Assembly: GCA_963662375.2 (NCBI GenBank)
Contig: CAXXRP010000003.1
Span: forward strand, 104,098 to 168,097
From: UBA11612 sp963662375
GTDB taxonomy: Bacteria; Pseudomonadota; Alphaproteobacteria; Rhodospirillales; Rhodospirillaceae
DNA: 64,000 nucleotides
Reading direction: 5' to 3'
A model generated the notes under the pieces. It was not told the origin of the DNA. It did no database searches and saw nothing but the letters and a program-made list of their open reading frames with translations. Position numbers and translations under genes: made by a program. This document shows, in pieces, positions 9,169 to 17,496 of this stretch (its first letter is position 1; the number at the start of each line of letters is the position of its first letter).

Positions 9169-9945
9169 CTAAGGCTTCAGCCGGTAGCCCGACTTGAAGA
9201 TCCACCCCGTGATAGCCATGCACACGCCGAAAAAGGCCAAGGTCATGCCCAAGCTCACTCCCACACTCACGTCCGCGGTGCCATAGAAGCTCCAGCGGAA
9301 GCCGCTGATCAGATAGACCACCGGATTGAATAACGTGACCGTACGCCATACGCCCGGCAGCGTGTCTATGGAGTAGAATGCCCCGCCCAGGAACGTCAGC
9401 GGGGTGATGATCAGCATGGGCACCATGGCCAGCTGCTCGAAGTTCTTTGCCCAGATGCCCAAGATGAACCCGAACAGGCTGAAGGTCGCTGAGATCAGCA
9501 CCAAAAACGCAATCATCCACACGGGATGCATGATGTTGAGGTCCACGAAGAACGAGGCGGTGCCTAACATTATGAGGCCCAGGATTACCGATTTGGTGGT
9601 CGAGGCGCCCACATAGGCCAGCACGATCTCCGAGTAGGAAATAGGGGCGGAGAGAATTTCGTAAACCGTGCCGGTGAATTTGGGGAAATAAATGCCGAAC
9701 GAGCCGTTGGAAATGCTCTGCATTAAGAGGGTCATCATGATCAGGCCAGGCACGATGAACGCGCCGTAGTCGATGCCGTCCATTTTTTGAATGCGCGCGC
9801 CGATGGCTCCGCCGAACACCACAAAGTACAACGTGGTGGTCAGCACTGGGGCGATCAGGCTCTGCCACGCGGTGCGCCGGAACCGCGATATCTCGAATTT
9901 GTATATGGCCCACACGCCGTATGCGTTGAACAATCCCGGCTTCAT
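9169..9945 (-). CDS. ABC-2 type transporter permease
   Basis: The 258-residue product starts at the ATG at 9945, which overlaps the stop of the ATPase gene (ATGA), and has about six hydrophobic segments. It shows the typical ABC-2 permease pattern, with FVVFGGAIGARI near the start, PISYSEIVLAYVGASTTKS and the conserved PLTFLGGAFYSIDTLP loop. Together with the upstream ATP-binding protein it forms a complete two-gene exporter resembling YadG/YadH. The cargo is unknown. Longer upstream in-frame starts exist but would run into the ATPase gene. Confidence 0.85.
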   Translation of the reverse strand: MKPGLFNAYGVWAIYKFEISRFRRTAWQSLIAPVLTTTLYFVVFGGAIGARIQKMDGIDYGAFIVPGLIMMTLLMQSISNGSFGIYFPKFTGTVYEILSAPISYSEIVLAYVGASTTKSVILGLIMLGTASFFVDLNIMHPVWMIAFLVLISATFSLFGFILGIWAKNFEQLAMVPMLIITPLTFLGGAFYSIDTLPGVWRTVTLFNPVVYLISGFRWSFYGTADVSVGVSLGMTLAFFGVCMAITGWIFKSGYRLKP

Positions 9946-10880
9946 GGACGCTTTCCTCCGTTGCCGTGCACGAGGTTCACGAAAATTTCTTCCAGCGAAC
10001 TCTGCCGGGTGTACAGGTCGCGAAAATTGATTCCCAGGTCGGATAAGTGCCGCAATAATGAAGGCACACCTGTGCGCTCGGCATTGGCGTCGAAGGTGTA
10101 TTGCAGCTCGTGCCCGCCGGCCTTTAGTTCCAAATTCCATTCGGCCAGTTCTGATGGAATGGTAGTCATGGCTTCTTGTAGGCTGAGGGTTAGTTGTTTC
10201 TTGCCCAATTTTTTCATGAGCGCTGCTGTCTTGTCCACGGCAATCAACTCGCCGTTGGAGATCACACCCACCCGGTCGGACATATTCTCAGCTTCCTCGA
10301 TGTAATGGGTGGTCAAGATGATGGTTACACCGCTGTTCTTCAGGCCGCGCACTATTTCCCACATATCGCGGCGCAGCTCCACGTCCACACCCGCCGTCGG
10401 TTCATCCAGGAACAGAATATCGGGCTCGTGGGACAGCGCCTTGGCGATCATGACCCGCCGCTTCATCCCGCCCGATAACTCGATGATCGTGCTCCCACGC
10501 TTGTCCCACAACGACAGGTCCTTGAGGACCTTTTCGATATAGGCAGGGTTTTTTCGTCGCCCGAACAGGCCGCGGCTGAAACTCACGGTATTCCACACGG
10601 TTTCGAAGGAGTCCGTCGACAGCTCCTGGGGCACCAGCCCGATCTTGAAGCGCGCGGCGCGGTAGTCGCGGATGATGTCGTGGCCGTCGGCGATGATCGT
10701 ACCGCGGGTCGGGTTCACCAGCCCGCAAACAATGCCGATCAGCGTTGTTTTGCCCGCGCCGTTGGGGCCTAAGAGGGCGAAGATTTCGCCCTTATCGATC
10801 TCAATGCTCACGTTCTTCAGCGCCTGCAGGCCCGAGGCGTAGGTTTTCGTCAGGTTGGATATGGAAATGATCGGGGGCAT
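9942..10880 (-). CDS. ABC transporter ATP-binding protein (YadG-like)
   Basis: This 312-residue nucleotide-binding protein has Walker A GPNGAGKT (residues 38-45), the signature LSGGMKRR (135-142), Walker B ILFLDE (155-160) with the D-loop PTAGVD, and the switch His in LTTHYIEEAE. The last 100 residues are a C-terminal extension typical of ABC-2 export ATPases, ending in SSLEEIFVNLVHGNGG. It powers the permease encoded by the overlapping downstream gene. Cargo is unidentified; families of this kind export drugs, lipids or polysaccharides. Confidence 0.9.
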   Translation of the reverse strand: MPPIISISNLTKTYASGLQALKNVSIEIDKGEIFALLGPNGAGKTTLIGIVCGLVNPTRGTIIADGHDIIRDYRAARFKIGLVPQELSTDSFETVWNTVSFSRGLFGRRKNPAYIEKVLKDLSLWDKRGSTIIELSGGMKRRVMIAKALSHEPDILFLDEPTAGVDVELRRDMWEIVRGLKNSGVTIILTTHYIEEAENMSDRVGVISNGELIAVDKTAALMKKLGKKQLTLSLQEAMTTIPSELAEWNLELKAGGHELQYTFDANAERTGVPSLLRHLSDLGINFRDLYTRQSSLEEIFVNLVHGNGGKRP

Positions 10881-11326
10881 GCGGGGGACTCACATTTACA
10901 GAGCGGCGAAGGTACACGTTTGGAGGTGTGGGGGGTCAAGAAAAGAATATGTCGGCGCGGTGCTTAGCCCCTGGGCCGGTGAATTCAGGAGGCAGGAGTA
11001 CTTATTTCCGATACGAGCTTGGAAGCAGACGTTCGATTCCCCGTGGGCACGTCATACGTTATAGAAGCGTCGCCGCTTTTTGTTGGGTCCATCCCTGGCA
11101 AGTCATGCTCAGGGATTTCGTACCGGTGCCGACGGCGCCGCCGGGCGCATCGGTACGTTGTGCGTCGTCAAGGAGTTGACACAGGCAGAGCAGCAGGACA
11201 TGCGTTTATCGCGTGCGGGCCGCCAACAAGGACGAACGCAAGGAGACTCGCGCCGAAATCAAGGCGAAAGTTACCGCTGTTCGTAGGCAGGATCGCTGAG
11301 CGGGTGCGTCTCCCCCGCCGCAGGCT
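10881..11326 (+). other. Intergenic region, 446 nt, no supported gene
   Basis: This gap lies between the start of the ABC ATPase gene (minus strand) and the end of the creatininase-family gene (minus strand), so it must hold the exporter promoter. No frame gives a convincing protein. A short plus-strand stretch around 11145-11200 reads GRIGTLCVVKELTQAEQQD, which is reminiscent of a GAF domain fragment, but it has no flanking support. It may be a gene remnant. Confidence 0.4.
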
Positions 11327-12196
11327 CTAAGACCCGGCGCCTGTAAACGCCCTGATCTGCTTCACCGCATAGTCGACCTTTATGTTGAACAGGCGTTCGC
11401 CCAGGGCGGCGCTTGAACGCCGGCCGTCGCCGATAATGCCGTTGTTGACGCGCGGGATATTTGGATCAGCCGCTCGACCGGGGACTGGCGGAGGGTCGCC
11501 CACGGCAGTTTTGATCAGTTCTTCACGAACCCAAGTGCCGTCACCGAGGAACAACATCTCGGATGTATCGGGCAGGGCGCCGTGTAAACCGGGCGGGTAA
11601 CCCTCGGCGGTAAACCACGCGTCGAAATCGGCATTGGCCTTCGCGTAAACATCATCACTGTAGAATACGTGAATGCCTTGCGGTGCATATTTTGCGTCCA
11701 GCTTCCCAGCGACGGTTTGATAGACGCTGGGCTGGCCTCCGCCATGATCTCCCATTAGCACGATATTCTTGAAACCGGTGACAATCGCTTCCTCGCTGAT
11801 CCGCTCCAAAATCGCGCCGAGAAGTTCGGGCGTTAATCCGATCGTTCCGGTTAAGCTCGCGCTGGCCCTATTGGGCGTATACGGCAGCACGGGCATGGCG
11901 ATCGTGTTTCCGAGCTTCAGGGCGATCGCCTTAACCGTGGGCCGCCCCATCAAATTATGACCGCCGTTGACGTTTTGCGGGCCGCGCTGCTCTGTACCGC
12001 CCGTGTAGAACAGGGCCGTGGTTTTTCCTTCGGCGAGCGCGGCCTTTACCTCAGGCCACGTCATCATCTCAAATTCAACCAGGGGCTCGCTGGACTTGGT
12101 GTTCATATCCGCCGAGAGGCTTTGTCCTGTGGAGAGTACAAAAATGCCTGCATATAACAGGCCAAGTGTCATAGCCGCTGTGATCAATTTACGCAT
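11327..12196 (-). CDS. Secreted creatininase-family amidohydrolase
   Basis: The 289-residue protein begins at ATG 12196 (GGGGA upstream) with an export signal of about 28 residues ending near SADM. The mature part matches the creatininase fold: GGTEQRGPQNVNGGHN at the first metal site, MGDHGGG, and LHGALPDTSEML with the conserved His and Glu. These positions fit the di-metal centre of the family, which includes creatinine amidohydrolase and MftE/FAPy deformylase-type enzymes. The signal peptide suggests periplasmic action, which is less usual. The substrate is unknown. A longer TTG start at 12208 is possible. Confidence 0.8.
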   Translation of the reverse strand: MRKLITAAMTLGLLYAGIFVLSTGQSLSADMNTKSSEPLVEFEMMTWPEVKAALAEGKTTALFYTGGTEQRGPQNVNGGHNLMGRPTVKAIALKLGNTIAMPVLPYTPNRASASLTGTIGLTPELLGAILERISEEAIVTGFKNIVLMGDHGGGQPSVYQTVAGKLDAKYAPQGIHVFYSDDVYAKANADFDAWFTAEGYPPGLHGALPDTSEMLFLGDGTWVREELIKTAVGDPPPVPGRAADPNIPRVNNGIIGDGRRSSAALGERLFNIKVDYAVKQIRAFTGAGS

Positions 12197-12373
12197 CTTG
12201 GTCCCCAATTATTGTCGCTCCAGTTTCCTAAGGTTTTCATAGTTTGCGCGCAACGCCAAGTGGGTTCTTAATCATGTGGGCAGTAAAAGGAACACCGAAT
12301 CATCTAGGGCATCGACAGAAATTTTGGTGTCCGCCACATTAATTTCCTTAACCATCTCATCAATCCCAACCGT

Positions 12374-12568
12374 GTGCTAATACTGACACGAACGCCCTAT
12401 ACCTTCGCAGCGGCGTGCGGCAAGCCTGTGGTTTGTTTCGCTCACGTCACCAACCAGATGGGGCAGGTCGAGGATGACTTCGAGAGAGGCGAGGCCAACG
12501 GCAGCGCCGCCGCCCTGAAGATCATCGTCAGGACCGCGCAACGGCTTTCGCGGTTCACCGAGACGTAA
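12374..12568 (+). pseudogene. Nucleoside phosphorylase-like C-terminal fragment
   Basis: The stretch AACGKPVVCFAHVTNQMGQ followed by EDDFERGEANGSAAALKI resembles the C-terminal end of purine/uridine-type nucleoside phosphorylases. Only about 55 residues are present. Upstream sequence (12209-12373) shows no matching frame, so the rest of the gene is deleted. No start signal stands out. It looks like one more truncated remnant of this accessory region; the family call is moderate because the piece is short. Confidence 0.45.
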
Positions 12569-12643
12569 AAGATAAGACTAAATGGAAGCGACGGGAAGGC
12601 CGTTGCGCGTAAAGTTATGCAGATGCACGATTAGGCGAATACG

Positions 12644-13129
12644 ATGGGTGGAGAAATTGCGCGGCTTATCCTTGTGGTGTGTCTATCGGGAACGGCTGTC
12701 GCCGGGCCGCTGGACGATGCCGCCGAGGCATACACCCGCGGTGATTTCGACGTTGCAGCAAAACTTCTTATTTTGTATGCCGAAAAAGGGAGTGCTTACG
12801 AGCAGGCCATCCTCGGCATGATGTACGACTATGGTCAGGGCGTGCCGCAGGACTATGCGCAGGCTGCCAAGTGGTATCGCGCTGCTGCTGAGCAGGGCTA
12901 TGCCCACGCTCAATATTTGCTTGGCGACATGTACACACGGGGCGAGGGCGTGTCGCCGGACTATGTGCAGGCTCATAAATGGCTCAGCCTTTCTGCCTCA
13001 CGCTACCCACTGTCAGAAGAAAAGAGCCGGGCCAAGGCAGAAAGGTTGCGCGACACCATTGCCTCAGAAATGACGGCGGCGCAGATAGCCGAAGCGCAAC
13101 TACTGGCGGGCGAGTGGAAGCCGAAATGA
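12644..13129 (+). CDS. Exported Sel1-repeat protein
   Basis: The 161-residue protein has an N-terminal signal (LILVVCLSGTAVAG) and then Sel1-like repeats: AKLLILYAEKGSAYEQAILG, MYDYGQGVPQDYAQAAKWYR, and AQYLLGDMYTRGEGVSPDYV with AHKWLSLSAS. Sel1 repeats form alpha solenoids used as protein-interaction scaffolds, usually in the periplasm or envelope. A C-terminal helix with KAERLRDTIASEMTAAQIAEA closes the domain as in many bacterial homologs. It stands alone, with no operon partner, and no function can be assigned beyond a likely adaptor. Confidence 0.8.
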   Translation: MGGEIARLILVVCLSGTAVAGPLDDAAEAYTRGDFDVAAKLLILYAEKGSAYEQAILGMMYDYGQGVPQDYAQAAKWYRAAAEQGYAHAQYLLGDMYTRGEGVSPDYVQAHKWLSLSASRYPLSEEKSRAKAERLRDTIASEMTAAQIAEAQLLAGEWKPK

Positions 13130-13217
13130 TAGCGCTGCCCGATTCTAAATGGTTGCTCGGCAGGACTCGAGACCGAACCCAACGCGCCTACCGTCGATTC
13201 AAAAAGCAGAGCCAACA

Positions 13218-13597
13218 TTACGTCCTCTCTTTCTGCGCAGCCTCAATTGTCTTCGCCATTTCATCCAATTCCTTCTCGTCGAGCATGTCGGTATCAACCA
13301 CGCCCACCAGAACCTCACTCCACGAGCCTTTGCCGAACCAATCGACAACACGCTTCACGGCTTTGGCTGCCACATGCTCGCGCGGTTGCGCGGCGCGATA
13401 GAGGAACGGGCGGCATTCGGTGGTGTGGATGACAAAGCCCTTGGCTTTTAAGCGGCCAACACAGTGCGAATAGTTGAATCCTTAAGGCGACGTTTCAGGC
13501 GCTTGCGCACGTCGGCGGCGGTGATCGGAGCGTGTGCCCACACCAGTTGCATCACATCGCGTTCGAGGTCGCCTGGGTCAGGCAGCTCGTGGGCCAT
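13218..13597 (-). pseudogene. BlaI/MecI/CopY-family repressor, frameshifted
   Basis: Starting at ATG 13597 (GGAG upstream), the first half reads LERDVMQLVWAHAPITAADV then KRLKDSTIRTVL, the winged-helix DNA-binding domain of BlaI-type repressors. The frame then hits TAA, but a shift of one base restores FVIHTTECRPFLYRAAQPRE and VAAKAVKRVVDWFGKGSWSE, the dimerisation half, to a stop at 13218. The total of 380 nt equals 127 codons minus one base, so a single 1-nt deletion near 13447-13455 explains it. Usual length is about 125 residues. No BlaR-type sensor or target gene is adjacent. A palindrome at 13611-13620 is a plausible operator. Confidence 0.75.
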
Positions 13598-13610
13598 ACC
13601 GTCACTCCAT

Positions 13611-13620
13611 GTAACGTTAC
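13611..13620. promoter_or_regulatory. Perfect palindrome GTAACGTTAC upstream of the BlaI-like gene
   Basis: A 10-bp perfect inverted repeat lies 14 nt upstream of the repressor ATG. BlaI/CopY-family repressors bind short dyads that contain TAC/GTA cores and commonly autoregulate, so this is a good candidate operator. This is inference from position and symmetry only; no second copy was noticed in the window. Confidence 0.4.
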
Positions 13621-13645
13621 GTTCCGTAATATATAGATTCGGCAA

Positions 13646-13996
13646 ATGCCAGCGCTCAGTGAAGTACGACGACGCTAAGTTCTTGTCCTATTCAGGGTGA
13701 TCCGCATTCCTCGTGCTAAAAATCATACTTTCACTGGGTAAAAATCGTGCAATTCCCGTGCAGCCACCGTGCAAAGGGTATGCCGGGCCCGCGTAATCCG
13801 CACGGTTGAACCTCTCTAGAACCCAGGAATACTGCTGGTTTCACCGTTCGAGAGAGCCGGTTTTGGCGCGTAAATCGCCTGGCGAACCGCCGCTGCGGGA
13901 GCACCGAACCGTGTCGTGGGCGCCCGCGAATGGATTTCTGCCTTCCCTAGTGTCCGGGATAGGATAGCGGCGGTTGATCTTGGGGAGGACGGGGCC
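13646..13996 (+). other. Intergenic region, 351 nt, divergent promoters presumed
   Basis: The gap separates the minus-strand BlaI-like gene from the plus-strand heme-motif gene at 13997, so it must carry both promoters. No protein-coding frame, RNA gene or strong terminator is recognisable. GGGGAGGACGGGGCC just before 13997 supplies the ribosome-binding site of the downstream gene. Confidence 0.4.
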
Positions 13997-16127
13997 ATGA
14001 AAAAAACAATTCATCACGGCGCTATTTGCATCAAGCTGTTTAACTGGATTGTTTGGCGCGGGTCTAGCCGCGGTTGAAATCGACGCCGACGATATCGGCG
14101 GGGTCGTCAGTGGACCTAACGGTCCCGAAGCTGGTGTGTGGGTCGTTGCCGAAACCCTCGACTTTGCTACCAAGCATATCAAGATTGTCGTTACCGACGA
14201 ACAAGGCCGCTACGTGATCCCCGATTTGCCTGCGGCGACGTATTCGGTGTTCGTGCGCGGCTACGGATTGAAAGAGTCAACCTTCAAAGAATCGAAACCG
14301 GGTACGAACCTCGACTTCTCCGTTGAATCGCAAAGCGATCCCCAAGCCGCTGCGCAAATTTACCCGGCCAACTATTGGTTCTCTTTGATTCAGCCCCCGG
14401 GCGAAAGCGAGTTCCCGGGAACCGGACCCGAGGGTAACGGCATCAATCCCGGCTTCACGCGGCAGCAGCACTGGATGGGGCATCTGAAAGAGAACTGTCA
14501 CTACTGCCACCAGCAAGGCACCAAAGCCATGCGCGAAGTGGCGGGCGCCGATAAGATCGAAGCGTGGGATCAGCGCCTGAAAATGGAGCGCCCTGCGGGC
14601 GATCCGACGGTGGGTGTTCACGGTCCCCGTTATGCGTCGACCATGATGAACAACATGACGCGGTTTGGGCGCCAACGCGGATTTTCCATGTTCGCTGACT
14701 GGTCAACGCGCATTGACAATGGCGCATTGCCGCCTGAAAAACCGCCAAGGCCCAGCGATGCCGAGCGTAACGTTTTGATCATCTTGTGGGATTGGGCCGA
14801 GGGCCATTTCATCCACGACGAAGCCGCCTCGGACAAGCGCGACCCGACGGTGAACGGTGGCGGCCCGGTGTACGGCGTCGATACGTTGCAAGGTTACCTC
14901 GCGATCCTCGATCCGGACACGCACGAAAACACACTCATGCCTGTCCCCGGCTTTGAGACGGATCACTTGGCCACCGGCGTGTCGGTTCACAATCCTATGC
15001 TCGATCATAAGGGCCGCGTGTGGATGACCATGCTTAGCGGCGAGGGCGTGCCGCTTGCGTCCTACGAGGATGGGAGCAACAAGTTCTTCGCCTACTATCC
15101 GAACGGGGCTAAGGCCACGCGGCGTATTTCACTCTACGACCCGGCGACAAACAAAATCAAACTGGTGCCGGTGTGCTTTAGTAACCACCACATCAATTTC
15201 GGCTACGATGCCGATAACACGGTGTATTTCAGCGGCGATTCAAATGTCGTCGGTTGGATGAATCTGCGCGTTTATGACGAAACCAAGGACTCTGAAAAGG
15301 CAATGGGCTGGTGCCCGATGGTGCTGGATACTAACTCCGCCGGCAAAATCGATCCCGACCGTGCGGTGTGGAATCAACCTGAGGGCAATAACGTTGTGAT
15401 GGAAGATCCCAGCAAGGACACCCATATTTGTGGGTTCCCCTATGGTCTCAATATCAGTCCTGCGGACGATTCCATATGGTACGCTAAACACCGGCCTTAC
15501 GTGCCGAGCGCCCTGGTGCGTGTCGAACGCGGTGCCCGCCCGCCTGAAACCTGCAAGACTGAATACTATGAACCGCCGTTGTTGCCGTCCGGCGATTATG
15601 CTGCTTATAACGCACGCGGCGTTGATATGGATTCAAAGGGCGTGGCTTGGGTTGCCTTCGGGTCCGGCCAACTCGGCAAGTTCGACCGTTCGAAGTGCAA
15701 GGTGCGCAACGGTCCGAATGCCTTGGGCCAGCAGTGTCCCGAAGGCTGGACGCTTTATTACACACCCGGCCCCAAAATCAGCGGCCAGGAGTCCGGCAGC
15801 GCTGATTGGCACTATTTGACCTGGGTAGACCTGCACAACACGTTGGGCCTTGGCAAAGACATTCCGATCCTTCCTGGGAGCAACTCCGATTCACTTCTGG
15901 CGTTCCTGCCGGATAAAGAGGAGTGGGTTGTAGTGCGCGTGCCCTATCCCATGGGATTTTACACCCGCGGTCTCGACGGTCGTATCGATGATGTAAACGG
16001 CGGATGGAAAGGCCGCGGCGTGTGGGCCGACTACGGCGAGGTGCCGCTATGGCACCAGGAGGACGGCTTTGGTGCTTTCGGCACGATGGTGCAATTCCAG
16101 GTACGCCCCGACCCTCTGGCGCATTAA
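13997..16127 (+). pseudogene. Secreted carboxypeptidase-regulatory-like / single-heme c / propeller protein, frameshifted in signal peptide
   Basis: Translation should begin at ATG 13997, but the following seven A (14000-14006) put it out of frame. With six A it reads KKQFITALFASSCLTGLFGA, an obvious signal peptide, and runs on to 16127 as about 709 residues. Without the shift only a TTG at 14049 opens the frame. The mature protein has a carboxypeptidase-regulatory-like beta domain (GVVSGPNGPEAGVWVVAE, GRYVIPDLPAATYSVFV), a heme c motif CHYCH at 14496-14510, and a large region with propeller-like motifs (VSVHNPMLDHKGRVWM, ARGVDMDSKGVAWVAFGSG). The body of the gene is entirely open. A periplasmic redox or binding role is likely; substrate unknown. 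Confidence 0.75.
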
Positions 16128-16137
16128 GAGAAGTGAG

Positions 16138-17304
16138 TTAGCGCAGCGCCTGGAGAATGCTGACGTAGTTGGCAACACCCGCGCCGCCCATGTTGAAGAT
16201 ACCGGCAAGCTCAGCGTCTTTCACTTGAATGCCGCCGGCTTCTCCACGCACCTGCATGGCTTGCAAGACGTGCATGGATACGCCGGTCGCACCAATGGGG
16301 TGGCCTTTGGCTTTTAGGCCGCCAGACGCGTTCACCGGCAGTTTGCCGTCTTTATAGACCCAGCCTTCCTCGACCGCTTTGTAGCCTTCGCCAGGTTTGG
16401 TGAGCCCCATGGCTTCGTATTCCATCAACTCGGCCACGGTAAAGCAGTCGTGAGTTTCCACGACGTCCAAATCCAAAAGTTCGAGACCTGCACTTTCCAG
16501 TCCCTGCGCCCATGCGCGCTGCGCACCCTCGAGGCCGGTCATATCGCGGCGGCTCATGGGTAAGTAGTCGTTGACCTGCGCCATGCCGCGCACGGCGACG
16601 GCTTTCTCGGCCGAAAGCGCAACATCGCTGTTGGTAATGACTGCCGCAACAACGCCGTCGGAGATGAGAGAGCAGTCCGTGCGCCGGAGGGGCCCCGCTA
16701 CGAGCGGATTTTTCTCGGAAACGTTCCGGCAGAACTCAAATGTGAGCGCTTTTTGCATCTGCGCGCGGGGGTTGTTCAAGGCATTTTCGTGATTTTTCAC
16801 GGCAATTTTCGCAATGGTGTCCGACCGGTCACCGTACTTTTGAAAGTATGAATTGGCGATCTGCCCGAACACGCCTGTGAAGCCGCCCTTGATACCCGCT
16901 TCTTCCTCGACATAACAAGCGTGCAGAAGGTTATTGCCCGCTTGAACGGCATCAAGGTGCGTCATTTTCTCGACGCCGACCACTAAAGAAATTTTGCTGT
17001 TGTGTGCGCGGATCGAATTAACGGCCGCGTGAACTGCCGCGCTGCCTGTAGCACAGGCATTTTCAATGCGTGTGGCGCGTTTGAATCGAAGGTCAGGATC
17101 GGCGGACAATACCAGGGAAGCGGCAAAATCTTGCTCGGAAAATCCTGAATTGAAATGGCCGATAAATATGTCATCGACGTCCGCTGCCGCAACTCCGGCA
17201 TCATCAAGCGCGCCGCGCGCAGCCTTTACGATGAGCTGCTCCAGGCTTTCGTCGTGCAGTTTGCCGAACTTTGAGTGATACCAGCCGGTCAGACACGCGG
17301 TCAT
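16138..17304 (-). CDS. Thiolase-family acetyl-CoA acetyltransferase
   Basis: This 388-residue thiolase has the nucleophile Cys84 in RIENACATGSAAVHAA, the ETHDCF motif and the C-terminal HPIGATG active-site loop. It belongs to the SCP2-thiolase-like branch, whose members act on CoA thioesters in lipid or steroid side-chain breakdown, rather than to the biosynthetic PhaA branch; this branch call is inference. The start is supported by GAGGAAG seven nt upstream. It converges with the heme-motif gene, whose stop is only 11 nt away. No beta-oxidation partners are adjacent. Confidence 0.85.
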   Translation of the reverse strand: MTACLTGWYHSKFGKLHDESLEQLIVKAARGALDDAGVAAADVDDIFIGHFNSGFSEQDFAASLVLSADPDLRFKRATRIENACATGSAAVHAAVNSIRAHNSKISLVVGVEKMTHLDAVQAGNNLLHACYVEEEAGIKGGFTGVFGQIANSYFQKYGDRSDTIAKIAVKNHENALNNPRAQMQKALTFEFCRNVSEKNPLVAGPLRRTDCSLISDGVVAAVITNSDVALSAEKAVAVRGMAQVNDYLPMSRRDMTGLEGAQRAWAQGLESAGLELLDLDVVETHDCFTVAELMEYEAMGLTKPGEGYKAVEEGWVYKDGKLPVNASGGLKAKGHPIGATGVSMHVLQAMQVRGEAGGIQVKDAELAGIFNMGGAGVANYVSILQALR

Positions 17305-17496
17305 AGAACTTCCTCCTGCAACTGGAGCGCCATACTAGACGCGTTCCATGCTTCTATATGTGAGATAATGCCGCATTTATCACGCCCCACGCTCCCTTAA
17401 TTTGCGTGAGAGGTACGGTAAATACGCATAGCCCCGCGTCCTTGCTCACACGAAATATCCCACAATAACAAATCAATAAGACCCCCACAGTAGCAC

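Noticed and set aside
11080..11286. Short plus-strand frame with a GAF-like GRIGTLCVV motif
   Set aside because: Only about 20 residues are suggestive, flanks do not match a GAF domain and no start signal is present. Recorded only as a possible remnant within the intergenic region.
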